Source of the DNA: Acidimicrobiaceae bacterium
GTDB lineage: Bacteria > Actinomycetota > Acidimicrobiia > Acidimicrobiales > UBA8190
Reading direction: 5' to 3'
Assembly (NCBI GenBank): GCA_003151475.1
Contig: PLXQ01000058.1
Location: forward strand, 1-39,739
Length of the DNA: 39,739 bases
The notes beneath the pieces are model-generated. The model was given only the letters and a program-made list of their open reading frames with translations, had not been told where the DNA came from and searched no databases. Every line of letters starts with the position of its first letter. The stretch's first letter is position 1. Of the stretch, positions 25,684 to 33,304 are shown in pieces. A program made the translations under genes and the position numbers.

Positions 25684-27386
25684 TGGACGTAGCCGCCACC
25701 TACTGCGCCACTCTCGTCGACGAGTGGGCCCGCGCCGGGATGACCGACGCCGTGGTGGCCCCTGGTTCGCGCTCGACCCCGCTGGCGCTGGCCCTGGTGG
25801 CCGAACCCCGCATCACGAGCCACGTCTTTCTCGACGAACGCTCGGCCGGGTTCTTCGCCCTGGGCATCGCCATGCGCACCGGCCGCCCCGCCGTCGTCCT
25901 CACCACCAGCGGCACGGCCGCCGCCGAACTGCACCCGGCGGTCATCGAGGCCCACCACGCCGGCGTACCCCTGGTGGCCGTCACCGCCGACCGTCCCCCC
26001 GAAGCCCACGGCGTGGGCGCCGCCCAGACCATCGAACAGGCCGACCTCTACGGCCGGGCGGTCCGCTTCTTCGCTGATCCCGGCGTTCCCGATTCCGCCA
26101 TGTCCGGCAGCTGGCGCTCCCTGGCCTCGCGAGTGGTGGCCGAAGCACTCGGTGCCGGGGGCCGAGCCGGTCCCGTCCACCTGAACCTGGCCTTCCGCGA
26201 GCCGCTCGTCGGTGAGCCGGGCCCCCTTCCTCCCGGACGCGACGACGGCGCTCCCTGGCATCGGGCGCTGTCCGCTCCCCGGGCCGCTCCCCCGGAGACC
26301 CGCGAGCTGGCGGCGCTGATCTCCGGCCGACGCGGGGTGATCGTGGCCGGGGCGGGCGTAGGCGATCCGAAAGCCGTCCACCGTTTGGCCGATGGTCTCG
26401 GCTGGCCGGTGCTGGCCGACGCCCGGTCGTCCTGCCGCCTCCCGGCGACGGCCACGGTGGCCGCCTTCGACGCGCTGCTGCGCCATGAGCCTTTCGCCGA
26501 GCGCGCCCGTCCCGAGGTCGTCCTGCGCCTGGGCACCATCGCGGCGTCGCGGGTACTCGCCTCCTGGTTGGCCACGTCCGACGCTCTGCAGGTGTCGGTG
26601 CAGGCCGACGGCGCCTGGCTCGATCCCGACCACTCGGCCGGCATGGTCATGACGGCCGAGCCCGCCGCCGTCTGCACCGTCCTGGCCGAGCAGAATCCGA
26701 CGGCGGCGCCCGGTGAGTGGCACGCACAGTGGAACAGGGCCGAAAACTCGGCCCAGGCCGCCTTCGACGATGTTCTCGCCGGGCACGGCGAGCCGACGGA
26801 ACCGGGAGTGGCCCGCACTTTGGTTTCGTCTGTGCCGGCGGGGACCGCCCTCGTGGTGGCGTCGTCGATGCCGATCCGCGATGTCGAGTGGTACGCACTC
26901 CCGCGCACCGATGTGTCTGTCATGGCCAATCGCGGCGCAAACGGCATCGACGGGACGGTCTCCACCATTCTCGGAGCGGCGGCCGGGGCCGCCGGGTCGC
27001 CCACCGTCGGCCTCCTCGGCGATCTGGCCTTCCTCCACGATGCGGGGGCGCTTCTGGGGGCGGCCCGGCGCTGGCTCGATGCCGTGATCGTGGTGGTCGA
27101 CAACCGCGGCGGCGGGATCTTCTCGTTCCTCCCTCAGGCGACCGCGCTGCCATCACCCGTCTTCGAGCGGCTCTTCGGCACACCTCACGACGTCGACCTC
27201 GTCGAACTGGCCCACGTCCACGGTCTGGCGGCGACGGAAATCACCAAGGCCGACCAGCTGGCACCGGCGGTGTCCTCGGCGCTCGACGCCGGTGGCGTCA
27301 GTGTGGTCGTCGTCCGCACCGATCGCGCCGACAACGTCTGTGTCCACGACGAACTGCATGCCGCCGTGGCCGCCGCTCTGGAGTAG
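25683..27386 (+). CDS. menD: 2-Succinyl-5-enolpyruvyl-6-hydroxy-3-cyclohexene-1-carboxylate synthase
   Basis: This 567-residue thiamine-diphosphate enzyme joins isochorismate with 2-oxoglutarate to form SEPHCHC. The N-terminal VVAPGSRSTPLALAL is the MenD signature, and LDERSAGFFALG carries the conserved Glu for ThDP activation. The C-terminal ThDP/Mg region is GLLGDLAFLHDAGAL followed by NRGGGIFSFLPQ. Middle segments such as VASSMPIRDVEWYA and MANRGANGIDGTVST are also typical. ATG 25683 starts 11 bases from the divergent menH start; a GGAG lies about 13 bases upstream, so the ribosome site is weak. Length is normal for the family. Confidence 0.95.
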   Translation: MDVAATYCATLVDEWARAGMTDAVVAPGSRSTPLALALVAEPRITSHVFLDERSAGFFALGIAMRTGRPAVVLTTSGTAAAELHPAVIEAHHAGVPLVAVTADRPPEAHGVGAAQTIEQADLYGRAVRFFADPGVPDSAMSGSWRSLASRVVAEALGAGGRAGPVHLNLAFREPLVGEPGPLPPGRDDGAPWHRALSAPRAAPPETRELAALISGRRGVIVAGAGVGDPKAVHRLADGLGWPVLADARSSCRLPATATVAAFDALLRHEPFAERARPEVVLRLGTIAASRVLASWLATSDALQVSVQADGAWLDPDHSAGMVMTAEPAAVCTVLAEQNPTAAPGEWHAQWNRAENSAQAAFDDVLAGHGEPTEPGVARTLVSSVPAGTALVVASSMPIRDVEWYALPRTDVSVMANRGANGIDGTVSTILGAAAGAAGSPTVGLLGDLAFLHDAGALLGAARRWLDAVIVVVDNRGGGIFSFLPQATALPSPVFERLFGTPHDVDLVELAHVHGLAATEITKADQLAPAVSSALDAGGVSVVVVRTDRADNVCVHDELHAAVAAALE

Positions 27387-27507
27387 GCGGGTAGCACACG
27401 ACCGCCGGACGTCCAAGAGTTGCCACAGTCGTTCAAGAATGGGACGGTCAAATGAACCCGAGGACGGTCTGGCACTATGCGACGCCGTCACCCGAGATCC
27501 GGCTCCG
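27387..27507. other. Convergent intergenic gap between menD and menF
   Basis: This 121-base gap separates two 3' ends. I see no strong hairpin with a T-run. The only pattern is an eight-base direct repeat GGACGGTC at 27442-27449 and 27462-27469, spaced 20 bases apart (about two helical turns). It may be chance. Confidence 0.3.
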
Positions 27508-28761
27508 TTAGGGACGTATGAGGGCGCCCAGCATGGGTTGGAGCTTGAGCTCGGTCTCGGCCAGCTCGGCGTCGGGATCGGAGCCGGCCACCACACCGAC
27601 ACCGGCCATCAACCGGGCCCGGTTGCCCTCGATCTGCGCCGAGCGGATACCCACGGCGAAGCAGCCGTCGCCTTCGGCGTCGACCCATCCCACCGGTCCG
27701 GCGTAGCGGCCCCGGTCGAGGCCCTCCACGGCGGCGATGTAGGCCAGCGCGGCGCCGGTCGGCGTGCCCCCGACAGCGGGGCTCGGGTGAATGGCGTCGA
27801 CGAGCTCGAGCACCGTGGTCGAGCGCTCCGCCAACCGCCCCGATATCAACGTCCCCAGGTGCGCCAGCGTTCCCACCGGCACCAGGGCGGGGACCTCGGG
27901 CACGCTCAACTCGTCGCAGTACGACCGCAGGGCGCCGGCCACGGCGTCCACCACCAGACGGTGCTCCTGGCGCTCTTTGTCCGACGACAGCAACCACGCC
28001 ACCAGCTCGTCCTGATGTCCGGGAGAACCGGTCCGGGCCACCGTGCCGGCCAGAGGCTGCGAGCGCACCCGGTCGCCGTGGCGCTCGACGAGCAGCTCGG
28101 GGCTGGCGCCGACGAAACCGTCGACCGAGAAGACCATGCACGACGGGTGTGACAGCCGTAGACGCCGGGCCACCTCGGAGGGCCGCAGGGGTCGGTCGGC
28201 CTCCACCGTCACCTCGCGGGCGAGCACCACCTTGGCGAAGCGCCCCGCCACGACGGCCTCCGCCGCGCCGGCCACCATCTGCCGCCAGGCGCCCTGTTCC
28301 ATGCTGGAGCGCACCCGGTAATCGCGCGGGGCGTCATTCTCCGGTTGGCGTCGCGACGCCACCACCCGGCGACGGACCTCATCGACAGCCGACAGCGCCG
28401 GATCCGACTCGGTGACCGTCAGCCAGCACGAGCCGTCGGCCTCGCGCCGCACCAAGACAGCCGGCACCACCAGTTCGCCACGCTCCGACGACGAGAAGGG
28501 CAGCGCCCCCAGGGCCACCGGGGGCCGGGGGCCGTCACAGTGGATGGCGCCGAGTCCGGCGACAACGTCTTCGGCCGCCGTGCCGGCACCGAGCGGCACG
28601 GCGATCCGCGCGGCGGCGCCCCATCCGGCCATACCCGAGCCGTCGCCCGCTTCCCACAAAATTCCGTGATCGCCGGCGATGTCGGCCAGATCAACCTCGG
28701 CGTCGAGGGCCACCGTTCTCGCCGCCAGCCGGGAGCCCGTCGCCTGGCGGATCGGCGTCAT
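27508..28761 (-). CDS. menF: Isochorismate synthase
   Basis: This 417-residue chorismate-using enzyme converts chorismate to isochorismate, the entry to menaquinone synthesis. The C-terminal chorismate-binding domain is complete. It shows FAKVVLAREV (general base Lys), FVGASPELLVER, VRSQPLAGTVART, SSDKERQEHRLVVDAV, THLGT-like AHLGTLISG, and HPSPAVGGTPTGAAL. Isochorismate rather than anthranilate or salicylate formation is favoured by the surrounding men genes, although salicylate synthase relatives share these motifs. ATG 28761 overlaps the menG stop as ATGA, so the MerR regulator, menG and menF form one coupled operon. Confidence 0.92.
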   Translation of the reverse strand: MTPIRQATGSRLAARTVALDAEVDLADIAGDHGILWEAGDGSGMAGWGAAARIAVPLGAGTAAEDVVAGLGAIHCDGPRPPVALGALPFSSSERGELVVPAVLVRREADGSCWLTVTESDPALSAVDEVRRRVVASRRQPENDAPRDYRVRSSMEQGAWRQMVAGAAEAVVAGRFAKVVLAREVTVEADRPLRPSEVARRLRLSHPSCMVFSVDGFVGASPELLVERHGDRVRSQPLAGTVARTGSPGHQDELVAWLLSSDKERQEHRLVVDAVAGALRSYCDELSVPEVPALVPVGTLAHLGTLISGRLAERSTTVLELVDAIHPSPAVGGTPTGAALAYIAAVEGLDRGRYAGPVGWVDAEGDGCFAVGIRSAQIEGNRARLMAGVGVVAGSDPDAELAETELKLQPMLGALIRP

Positions 28762-29462
28762 ACCCGCGTCCCCACGATGAGCTGGACGACGCCGCCCGAC
28801 ATCGTCCGGCGGCTGACGTCGGCGAATCCCGCCTTCCCGACCGAGGCCACCAACTCACCGACGGGCGGCAGATAGGCGACCGAGCGGGGCAGGTACCGGT
28901 AGGCGGCGCCGTCCGACAGCGCCGCTCCGATCCGGGGAACGACGCCGGTGAAGTACAGCCGGTGGCCGAACCGCAGCGCGGCATTGGACGGCTCGGCCAC
29001 TTCCAGCAGCGCGATACGTCCTTCAGGGCGGACCACCCGGGCCAGCTCGGTCAGAAAGGCGTCGAGGTCGGTCAAGTTGCGCAGGGCGAAACCGCACGTC
29101 GCCCCCCCGACAGAACCGTCGGGCAGGGGAAGCGTGACCACGTCGGCCCGCACCAGCGGAGCCCGGGTATGGGCGGCGGCGAGCATGCCGGCCGACACGT
29201 CGAAGCCGATGGGCACCAGGCCGGCCCGGGCGATCTCGTCGCACAGGTCACCGGTCCCGCAGGCCAGATCGGCGACCCGGGCACCCCCGCCCAAGCCGAG
29301 GGCAGCCACCGTCTGGCGTCGCCACCGGTGGTCCATACCGAACGTCATCAGCCGGTTGATCAGGTCGTAGCGCGGGGCGATGGTATCGAACATCTCCTCC
29401 ACCGCCTGGGCCTTGCCCGCACCCCGGGGCAGGACCTCCTCTGTGCGCGCGTGCCTCTTCAT
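28758..29462 (-). CDS. menG: Demethylmenaquinone methyltransferase
   Basis: This 234-residue SAM-dependent methyltransferase of the UbiE/MenG family carries out the last menaquinone step, C-methylation of demethylmenaquinone. Motif I is VADLACGTGDL. Other family marks are the N-terminal VEEMFDTIAPRYDLINRLMTFGMDHRWR, seen in pieces around residues 20-48, then FALRNLTDLDAFLTELARVVRPEG and ALLEVAEP. ATG 29462 overlaps the stop of the MerR-type regulator gene as ATGA, and its stop overlaps menF in the same way. UbiE also acts in ubiquinone synthesis elsewhere, but the complete men context makes MenG the right name here. Confidence 0.93.
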   Translation of the reverse strand: MKRHARTEEVLPRGAGKAQAVEEMFDTIAPRYDLINRLMTFGMDHRWRRQTVAALGLGGGARVADLACGTGDLCDEIARAGLVPIGFDVSAGMLAAAHTRAPLVRADVVTLPLPDGSVGGATCGFALRNLTDLDAFLTELARVVRPEGRIALLEVAEPSNAALRFGHRLYFTGVVPRIGAALSDGAAYRYLPRSVAYLPPVGELVASVGKAGFADVSRRTMSGGVVQLIVGTRV

Positions 29463-30235
29463 TCGCGCACCGCGATCGGAGGCTCGAGCCGCTGCAGGGC
29501 CTCGAAACGCACGGCGGCGCGTTCCGCGTCGTCGCCGTCGGCCTCGATGTGCTCCTGGGCCACAGCCAGCAGGATCCGGCGGAAATTGTGAGCCACCAGT
29601 GACACCGTGGCCGGCAGCAGGGCGTGGAACGCCTCCACCAGCTCGGCCGCCGATTCCGTGCCTCTGTCGCGCCGGGCCTGTCGCACGTGGCGGTCGAACA
29701 GGGTCACCGCCTGCTCCGCCACCTCCCGAGCGGCGCGCTGATGGACCCGGGCCAGCTCGAGGACGTCGCCCAGGGGCAGCCCGTATTCGAGCAGGGTCAG
29801 TCCCGCCCGCAGCGCCACCAGGTCGGCCTCGGTGTAGCGGGCGTCGCCGTGCTGACGGCGGGGAACGAGAACGCCCTCTCTCTCGAGGGCCTCCAGCAAC
29901 ACCGAGGGCACCCCGGCGCGCGTCGCCAGTTCGGCTAGGGTCAGGAACTCCTCCGGCTCGTCGCTGGCCACCTCGCTCTCCACCACCACCGCTTCGAGCA
30001 GAGCCTCGTCGGCGGCGTCCAGGTCGCCCCGCAGCAGTCGGCCGATCACGCCCAGGCTGAACCCCCGCTGCTGGAGATCCTTGATCTGCGTCAGCCGCTC
30101 GAGATGCTCGTCGTCATAGAGCGCAACCCGGCCGGCCCGCCGCGGCGGGGGTAGCAGGGCCCGGGCCTGGTAGAAGCGGATGGTGTCCACCGACACCCCG
30201 GCCTCCGCCGCCAGCGCCTCCACCCGATACTCCAT
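29459..30235 (-). CDS. MerR-family regulator with two MerR-type DNA-binding domains
   Basis: This 258-residue regulator begins with a standard MerR winged-helix domain (residues 1-70: VEALAAEAGVSVDTIRFYQ, then ARALLPPPRRAGRVALYDDE). A second MerR-like unit follows at ~98-165 (LTLAELATRAGVPSVLLEAL, then VPRRQHGDARYTEADLVAL). The C-terminal third is helical and has no clear metal-binding Cys pattern. Tandem MerR domains are unusual, as most family members have one. The gene leads menG and menF with ATGA overlaps, so it may control menaquinone methylation and entry. ATG 30235 has TAGAGT six bases upstream, and a dyad lies around that box, suggesting autoregulation. Confidence 0.85.
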   Translation of the reverse strand: MEYRVEALAAEAGVSVDTIRFYQARALLPPPRRAGRVALYDDEHLERLTQIKDLQQRGFSLGVIGRLLRGDLDAADEALLEAVVVESEVASDEPEEFLTLAELATRAGVPSVLLEALEREGVLVPRRQHGDARYTEADLVALRAGLTLLEYGLPLGDVLELARVHQRAAREVAEQAVTLFDRHVRQARRDRGTESAAELVEAFHALLPATVSLVAHNFRRILLAVAQEHIEADGDDAERAAVRFEALQRLEPPIAVRE

Positions 30236-30260
30236 ACCACCACTCTAGGAGTAATCACTC
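30236..30260 (-). promoter_or_regulatory. Leaderless-type -10 with overlapping ACTC/GAGT operator before merR-menG-menF
   Basis: On the minus strand TAGAGT (30247-30242) lies six bases before ATG 30235. Alternating half-sites ACTC (30242-30245), GAGT (30249-30252) and ACTC (30257-30260) overlap and lie just upstream of the -10. A dyad in this place is typical of MerR-type operators. A clear -35 is not visible. Confidence 0.5.
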
Positions 30261-30299
30261 GAACCCTCATGTCGGGCCGGAAACGCCCCGGTGGCTGGG

Positions 30300-32996
30300 C
30301 TAACGGCCGACGGTCAGCTCATCGAGCTCGGGCGGCCGGCTACCGGTCGACGAGGTCATGGTGATCCTGACGGCCCGAGCGGTGGTCGCCCCGAAGCGCA
30401 CGACGTCGGTCGTCCCCGTGCGTCCCCCGACGGTCGCCACCGTGCGCCAGCGTGCGCCATCGGCGGACACGGCCACGCTGTAGCTGCCGGGCCGGAGCGT
30501 CGTCACCGGCCCCGCTGGGGGGGCCACTCCGGCGGCAGGGGGCGAGGGCCATTGCCGACCCCACGTGAGGGTGGCCGTGCCGACCATCCGAGGCCCGCCG
30601 GACACGGAGACGGTCAGCGCCGCCGGAACCTTGAGCGGTTCCCAGCCGGTCGCCTGGCTTCCGTCCACGGCGGCCAGAGCCGGGGATCCCGATTGCGCCG
30701 AGGTGGCGGACGCCTGAGCGCAGCGGACGAGATTGCTCGTCCGAGTGAGATCAGGACGCCGGGTCGCCATCGAGAGTGAGTGTCCTGTCCCGACGTCTCG
30801 GATGGCGGATCCCACCTTCACGGCCAGGGCACCACCTGCGGTCACCGCCACCGTGGTGGTGTGTGATCCGATCGTCACGGTGAATCGTCGCCCGTGCCAG
30901 GTCACGCCACGAAGGACGATCGCTTTGAGTTGGCTCGTGAGACCGGGGGAGAGCTCCACGGCATTGCCGGACCAACGAAGACCCGAGTAGCCGTAGAGAA
31001 ACTCTTGGAGGAATCCACCGATGCCGGTCATGAATGTGAAGGCACCCCCGGTCCTCGTCTCGGAAAACTGATCGAACACGTCGCGCACGAAAGGCTCGAC
31101 GCTCCGCTCGGTGTCGACGTAACTGGCACACCCGGGCGTCGCCGACGCCGATGTATCGATGGCGTTGATGGCGTCGCTCATCGACGGTCCACCGGGGTCG
31201 GTGCGCGGGGCGTAGTAGTTGACATCGGCTTCGGCCGTTCCCGTCGGCAGTCCGTATCCGAGTGGGTACTCGAGAAGCGTGGCGTCCGCCTGTTTGATCA
31301 ACTGCCCCCTGTAACCGGCGAACTCCTGACTGACGGCCGACGAGGGGACCGTCGGGACGACGATTCGCGACGCCAGGCGCGTCCATATAGCGGGGACTTT
31401 GTGTCCGAGCACCCGTGCCGCCAGGGCGGCATCTCTCAGGACTGTGACAGCGGCGGCGTTGGTGTACACCTCGTCATTGACGTCGGCATTCTCCTCGTCG
31501 GGTCCGGTGACGCCGTCGATGTGATAGGTGCCGTCAGCGGCGGCCACCACGCGCGACGCCCAAAAGGTCGCTGCTTGCGAGATGAGAGGCCAACCCCGAC
31601 GGGCCAGCCACGTCTTGTCTCCCGTCGCCTCGTAATACTGCCACTGGGCCAGCGCGATGTCCGAGGTGACATGCTGCTCGTAGAGACCCTCGGTGAACAG
31701 CGACACCGGCGGTGGAATCTGCTCGGTCCCGTCGAGCGCACTCTCCCAGGGATAGCGACTACCCCGGTAGCCGGTGGCCACGGCGTGCGCTTGCGCGGCG
31801 GCCAGGCGCGCATACCGGTAGTTGTCGATGCCGACAGCCAGATCGGGATGCTGCGCCAGAAGCGCCGGGTACATCCACGTCTCCGCATCCCAGAAGATGT
31901 GGCCGTTGTAGCCGTTGGACGACAGACCGGAGGGCGAGATGCTCCAATCGACCCCGGAGCGGGTGCTCGACCAGAGATAGAACTCACTGGCGTTCACCTC
32001 GGTGGCGAGCCTGGTGTTGCCGAGCACGTCGATCCGACCGGACCACAGCGTCGCCCATGCGGCGTCGTTCGCATCGAGAAGGGCACGGAAACCCACGCTT
32101 GCGGCCGCGCTGGCCTGGCTCTCGGCCGCGGCAACGGGGACGGAACCGCTCGGGGAGGATTCGACGCCGACGTACTTGGTCACCGTGTAGCTGTGACCGG
32201 CGGCGACGGGAAAGGAGAGCTGCTGGCCGACGCTCTGATCGTGGGTCTCATCAACGGAGGCGGTCGCCGCCTTGACATCACCACTCGTGGTGAGCTGGCT
32301 GGCGATCGCCACGTTGATGCCGGTGCCCTGCGCCTGCGCGGAAACCCAGTCACGACGGGCCGCCGGCACCCAGCCTTTGCCGATCTCGGTACTCAATGTT
32401 GCCTGCGAGCCGTCGATCATGTCGGTGACGCTCGCCGAACCGGTCCATCTGGGGGTCAGTGTCAACCGGACAAGGCCGACGTGCGCCCGGGCCCGATCAG
32501 TCAGCACCTGATACGAGAGATCGGTCACGTGTCCGTCGGGAGCGGTCCAGCGGGCCGTGGTGGTGATCACTCCCGTTCGCAGGTCAATGGACTGACGCCA
32601 TTGGGTGGTTCGTCCGCTCGAGAGCGTGAAGGGTTGGCCGCCGTCGGAGAACGTGAGAGTCGACCACGTGGGAATGTTGGCCCGCTGCTGCACGCCGCTC
32701 GGTGGTTGCGCGTAGAAGCCGGCGAGCTCGGACTGGGTGGGCACTGTTCCGCCGACGTAGCCCTGGCCTTCCGGTGGCACACGAATCCCCAATTCACCGT
32801 TCCCGGTGAACGTGGGCGCATACGTGGGTCCGGTGTTCGTCGCCGTGAGCAGAAAGGAGCCTGCTCCCCCCGCCGGATCCTTTTCCGTGGTGCCGGTGAC
32901 CGATGCCGCCCCCACAGGACCGACGGTGATGGCTGCGCTGCCAACGAGGCCCAGAGCAGCGGCGCCCACGACTGTCCGTACGCACCATCGTCGCAT
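30300..32996 (-). CDS. Secreted GH65-family glycosidase (acid-trehalase-like) with C-terminal discoidin-like domain
   Basis: This 898-residue protein has a signal peptide (residues ~1-32), a GH65 N-terminal beta-sandwich (~45-320, with FTGNGELGIRV) and an (alpha/alpha)6 catalytic domain (~330-720). A C-terminal discoidin/F5-8-type domain follows (~770-895, with ALAAVDGSQATGWEPL). Catalytic-domain marks are NGHIFWDAETWMYP, HVTSDIALAQWQYY, GVTGPDEENADVNDEVYTN with probable acid Glu501, and KQADATLLEYPL. The pattern is closest to secreted acid trehalases rather than cytosolic phosphorylases, but kojibiose- or maltose-type substrates cannot be excluded. ATG 32996 has GGGGAAGG six bases upstream. 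The discoidin domain probably binds carbohydrate. Confidence 0.85.
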   Translation of the reverse strand: MRRWCVRTVVGAAALGLVGSAAITVGPVGAASVTGTTEKDPAGGAGSFLLTATNTGPTYAPTFTGNGELGIRVPPEGQGYVGGTVPTQSELAGFYAQPPSGVQQRANIPTWSTLTFSDGGQPFTLSSGRTTQWRQSIDLRTGVITTTARWTAPDGHVTDLSYQVLTDRARAHVGLVRLTLTPRWTGSASVTDMIDGSQATLSTEIGKGWVPAARRDWVSAQAQGTGINVAIASQLTTSGDVKAATASVDETHDQSVGQQLSFPVAAGHSYTVTKYVGVESSPSGSVPVAAAESQASAAASVGFRALLDANDAAWATLWSGRIDVLGNTRLATEVNASEFYLWSSTRSGVDWSISPSGLSSNGYNGHIFWDAETWMYPALLAQHPDLAVGIDNYRYARLAAAQAHAVATGYRGSRYPWESALDGTEQIPPPVSLFTEGLYEQHVTSDIALAQWQYYEATGDKTWLARRGWPLISQAATFWASRVVAAADGTYHIDGVTGPDEENADVNDEVYTNAAAVTVLRDAALAARVLGHKVPAIWTRLASRIVVPTVPSSAVSQEFAGYRGQLIKQADATLLEYPLGYGLPTGTAEADVNYYAPRTDPGGPSMSDAINAIDTSASATPGCASYVDTERSVEPFVRDVFDQFSETRTGGAFTFMTGIGGFLQEFLYGYSGLRWSGNAVELSPGLTSQLKAIVLRGVTWHGRRFTVTIGSHTTTVAVTAGGALAVKVGSAIRDVGTGHSLSMATRRPDLTRTSNLVRCAQASATSAQSGSPALAAVDGSQATGWEPLKVPAALTVSVSGGPRMVGTATLTWGRQWPSPPAAGVAPPAGPVTTLRPGSYSVAVSADGARWRTVATVGGRTGTTDVVRFGATTARAVRITMTSSTGSRPPELDELTVGR

Positions 32997-33049
32997 CGCC
33001 GACCTTCCCCCGCAGAAAACGCTCCGCTGGACCCGCTTCAGGAGGGTAC

Positions 33050-33056
33050 TGCGCCC
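33050..33056 (-). promoter_or_regulatory. Weak candidate -10 (TACCCT) for the GH65 gene
   Basis: Within the 89-base gap between the ferredoxin gene and the GH65 gene, the minus strand reads TACCCT about 50 bases before ATG 32996. That would give a leader of roughly 45 bases that includes the GGGGAAGG ribosome site. No convincing -35 accompanies it, so this is tentative. Confidence 0.25.
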
Positions 33057-33085
33057 GCGAGCCCGGCGGCCGACCGACTCTGCCG

Positions 33086-33304
33086 TCAGACGCGCTCGAG
33101 GAGCAGGGCCCGGCGGGGACATGCGGCCGCCGCCCGGGTGGCGAGGTCCACCAGGTCGGCGCCGACCGGCGTGCCGTCGACGATCGGGTAGCCCCATTCG
33201 TCGAGCGTCACCCGTTCGGGCAGGAGTTCGGCGCAGTAGCCGTAGGCGTCACAGGCCACGGGATCCACCCGGACCCGGATCGCCACCCGTTGCGATGTTC
33301 TCAT
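33086..33304 (-). CDS. Small three-cysteine ferredoxin
   Basis: This 72-residue ferredoxin has ligands Cys18 and Cys24 (VACDAYGYCAELLPE) and Cys62 (AACPRRAL). The spacing C-x5-C...CP with only three Cys indicates a [3Fe-4S] cluster of the type often paired with P450s or flavoprotein oxidoreductases. The central position that would be the second Cys of a [4Fe-4S] site is Tyr/Gly here. ATG 33304 overlaps the stop of the NuoF-like gene as ATGA, and it is the last gene of the five-gene operon. It would pass single electrons between the NuoF-like flavoprotein and a partner, perhaps the membrane heme protein. That is an inference from gene order. Confidence 0.9.
   Translation of the reverse strand: MRTSQRVAIRVRVDPVACDAYGYCAELLPERVTLDEWGYPIVDGTPVGADLVDLATRAAAACPRRALLLERV

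Noticed and set aside
30894..33191. A 765-codon open frame on the plus strand.
   Set aside because: It lies wholly antisense to the GH65-family gene, which has a signal peptide, recognisable motifs and a ribosome site. The plus-strand translation is Arg/Gly/His-rich with no domain pattern, as expected from codon bias in GC-rich DNA.
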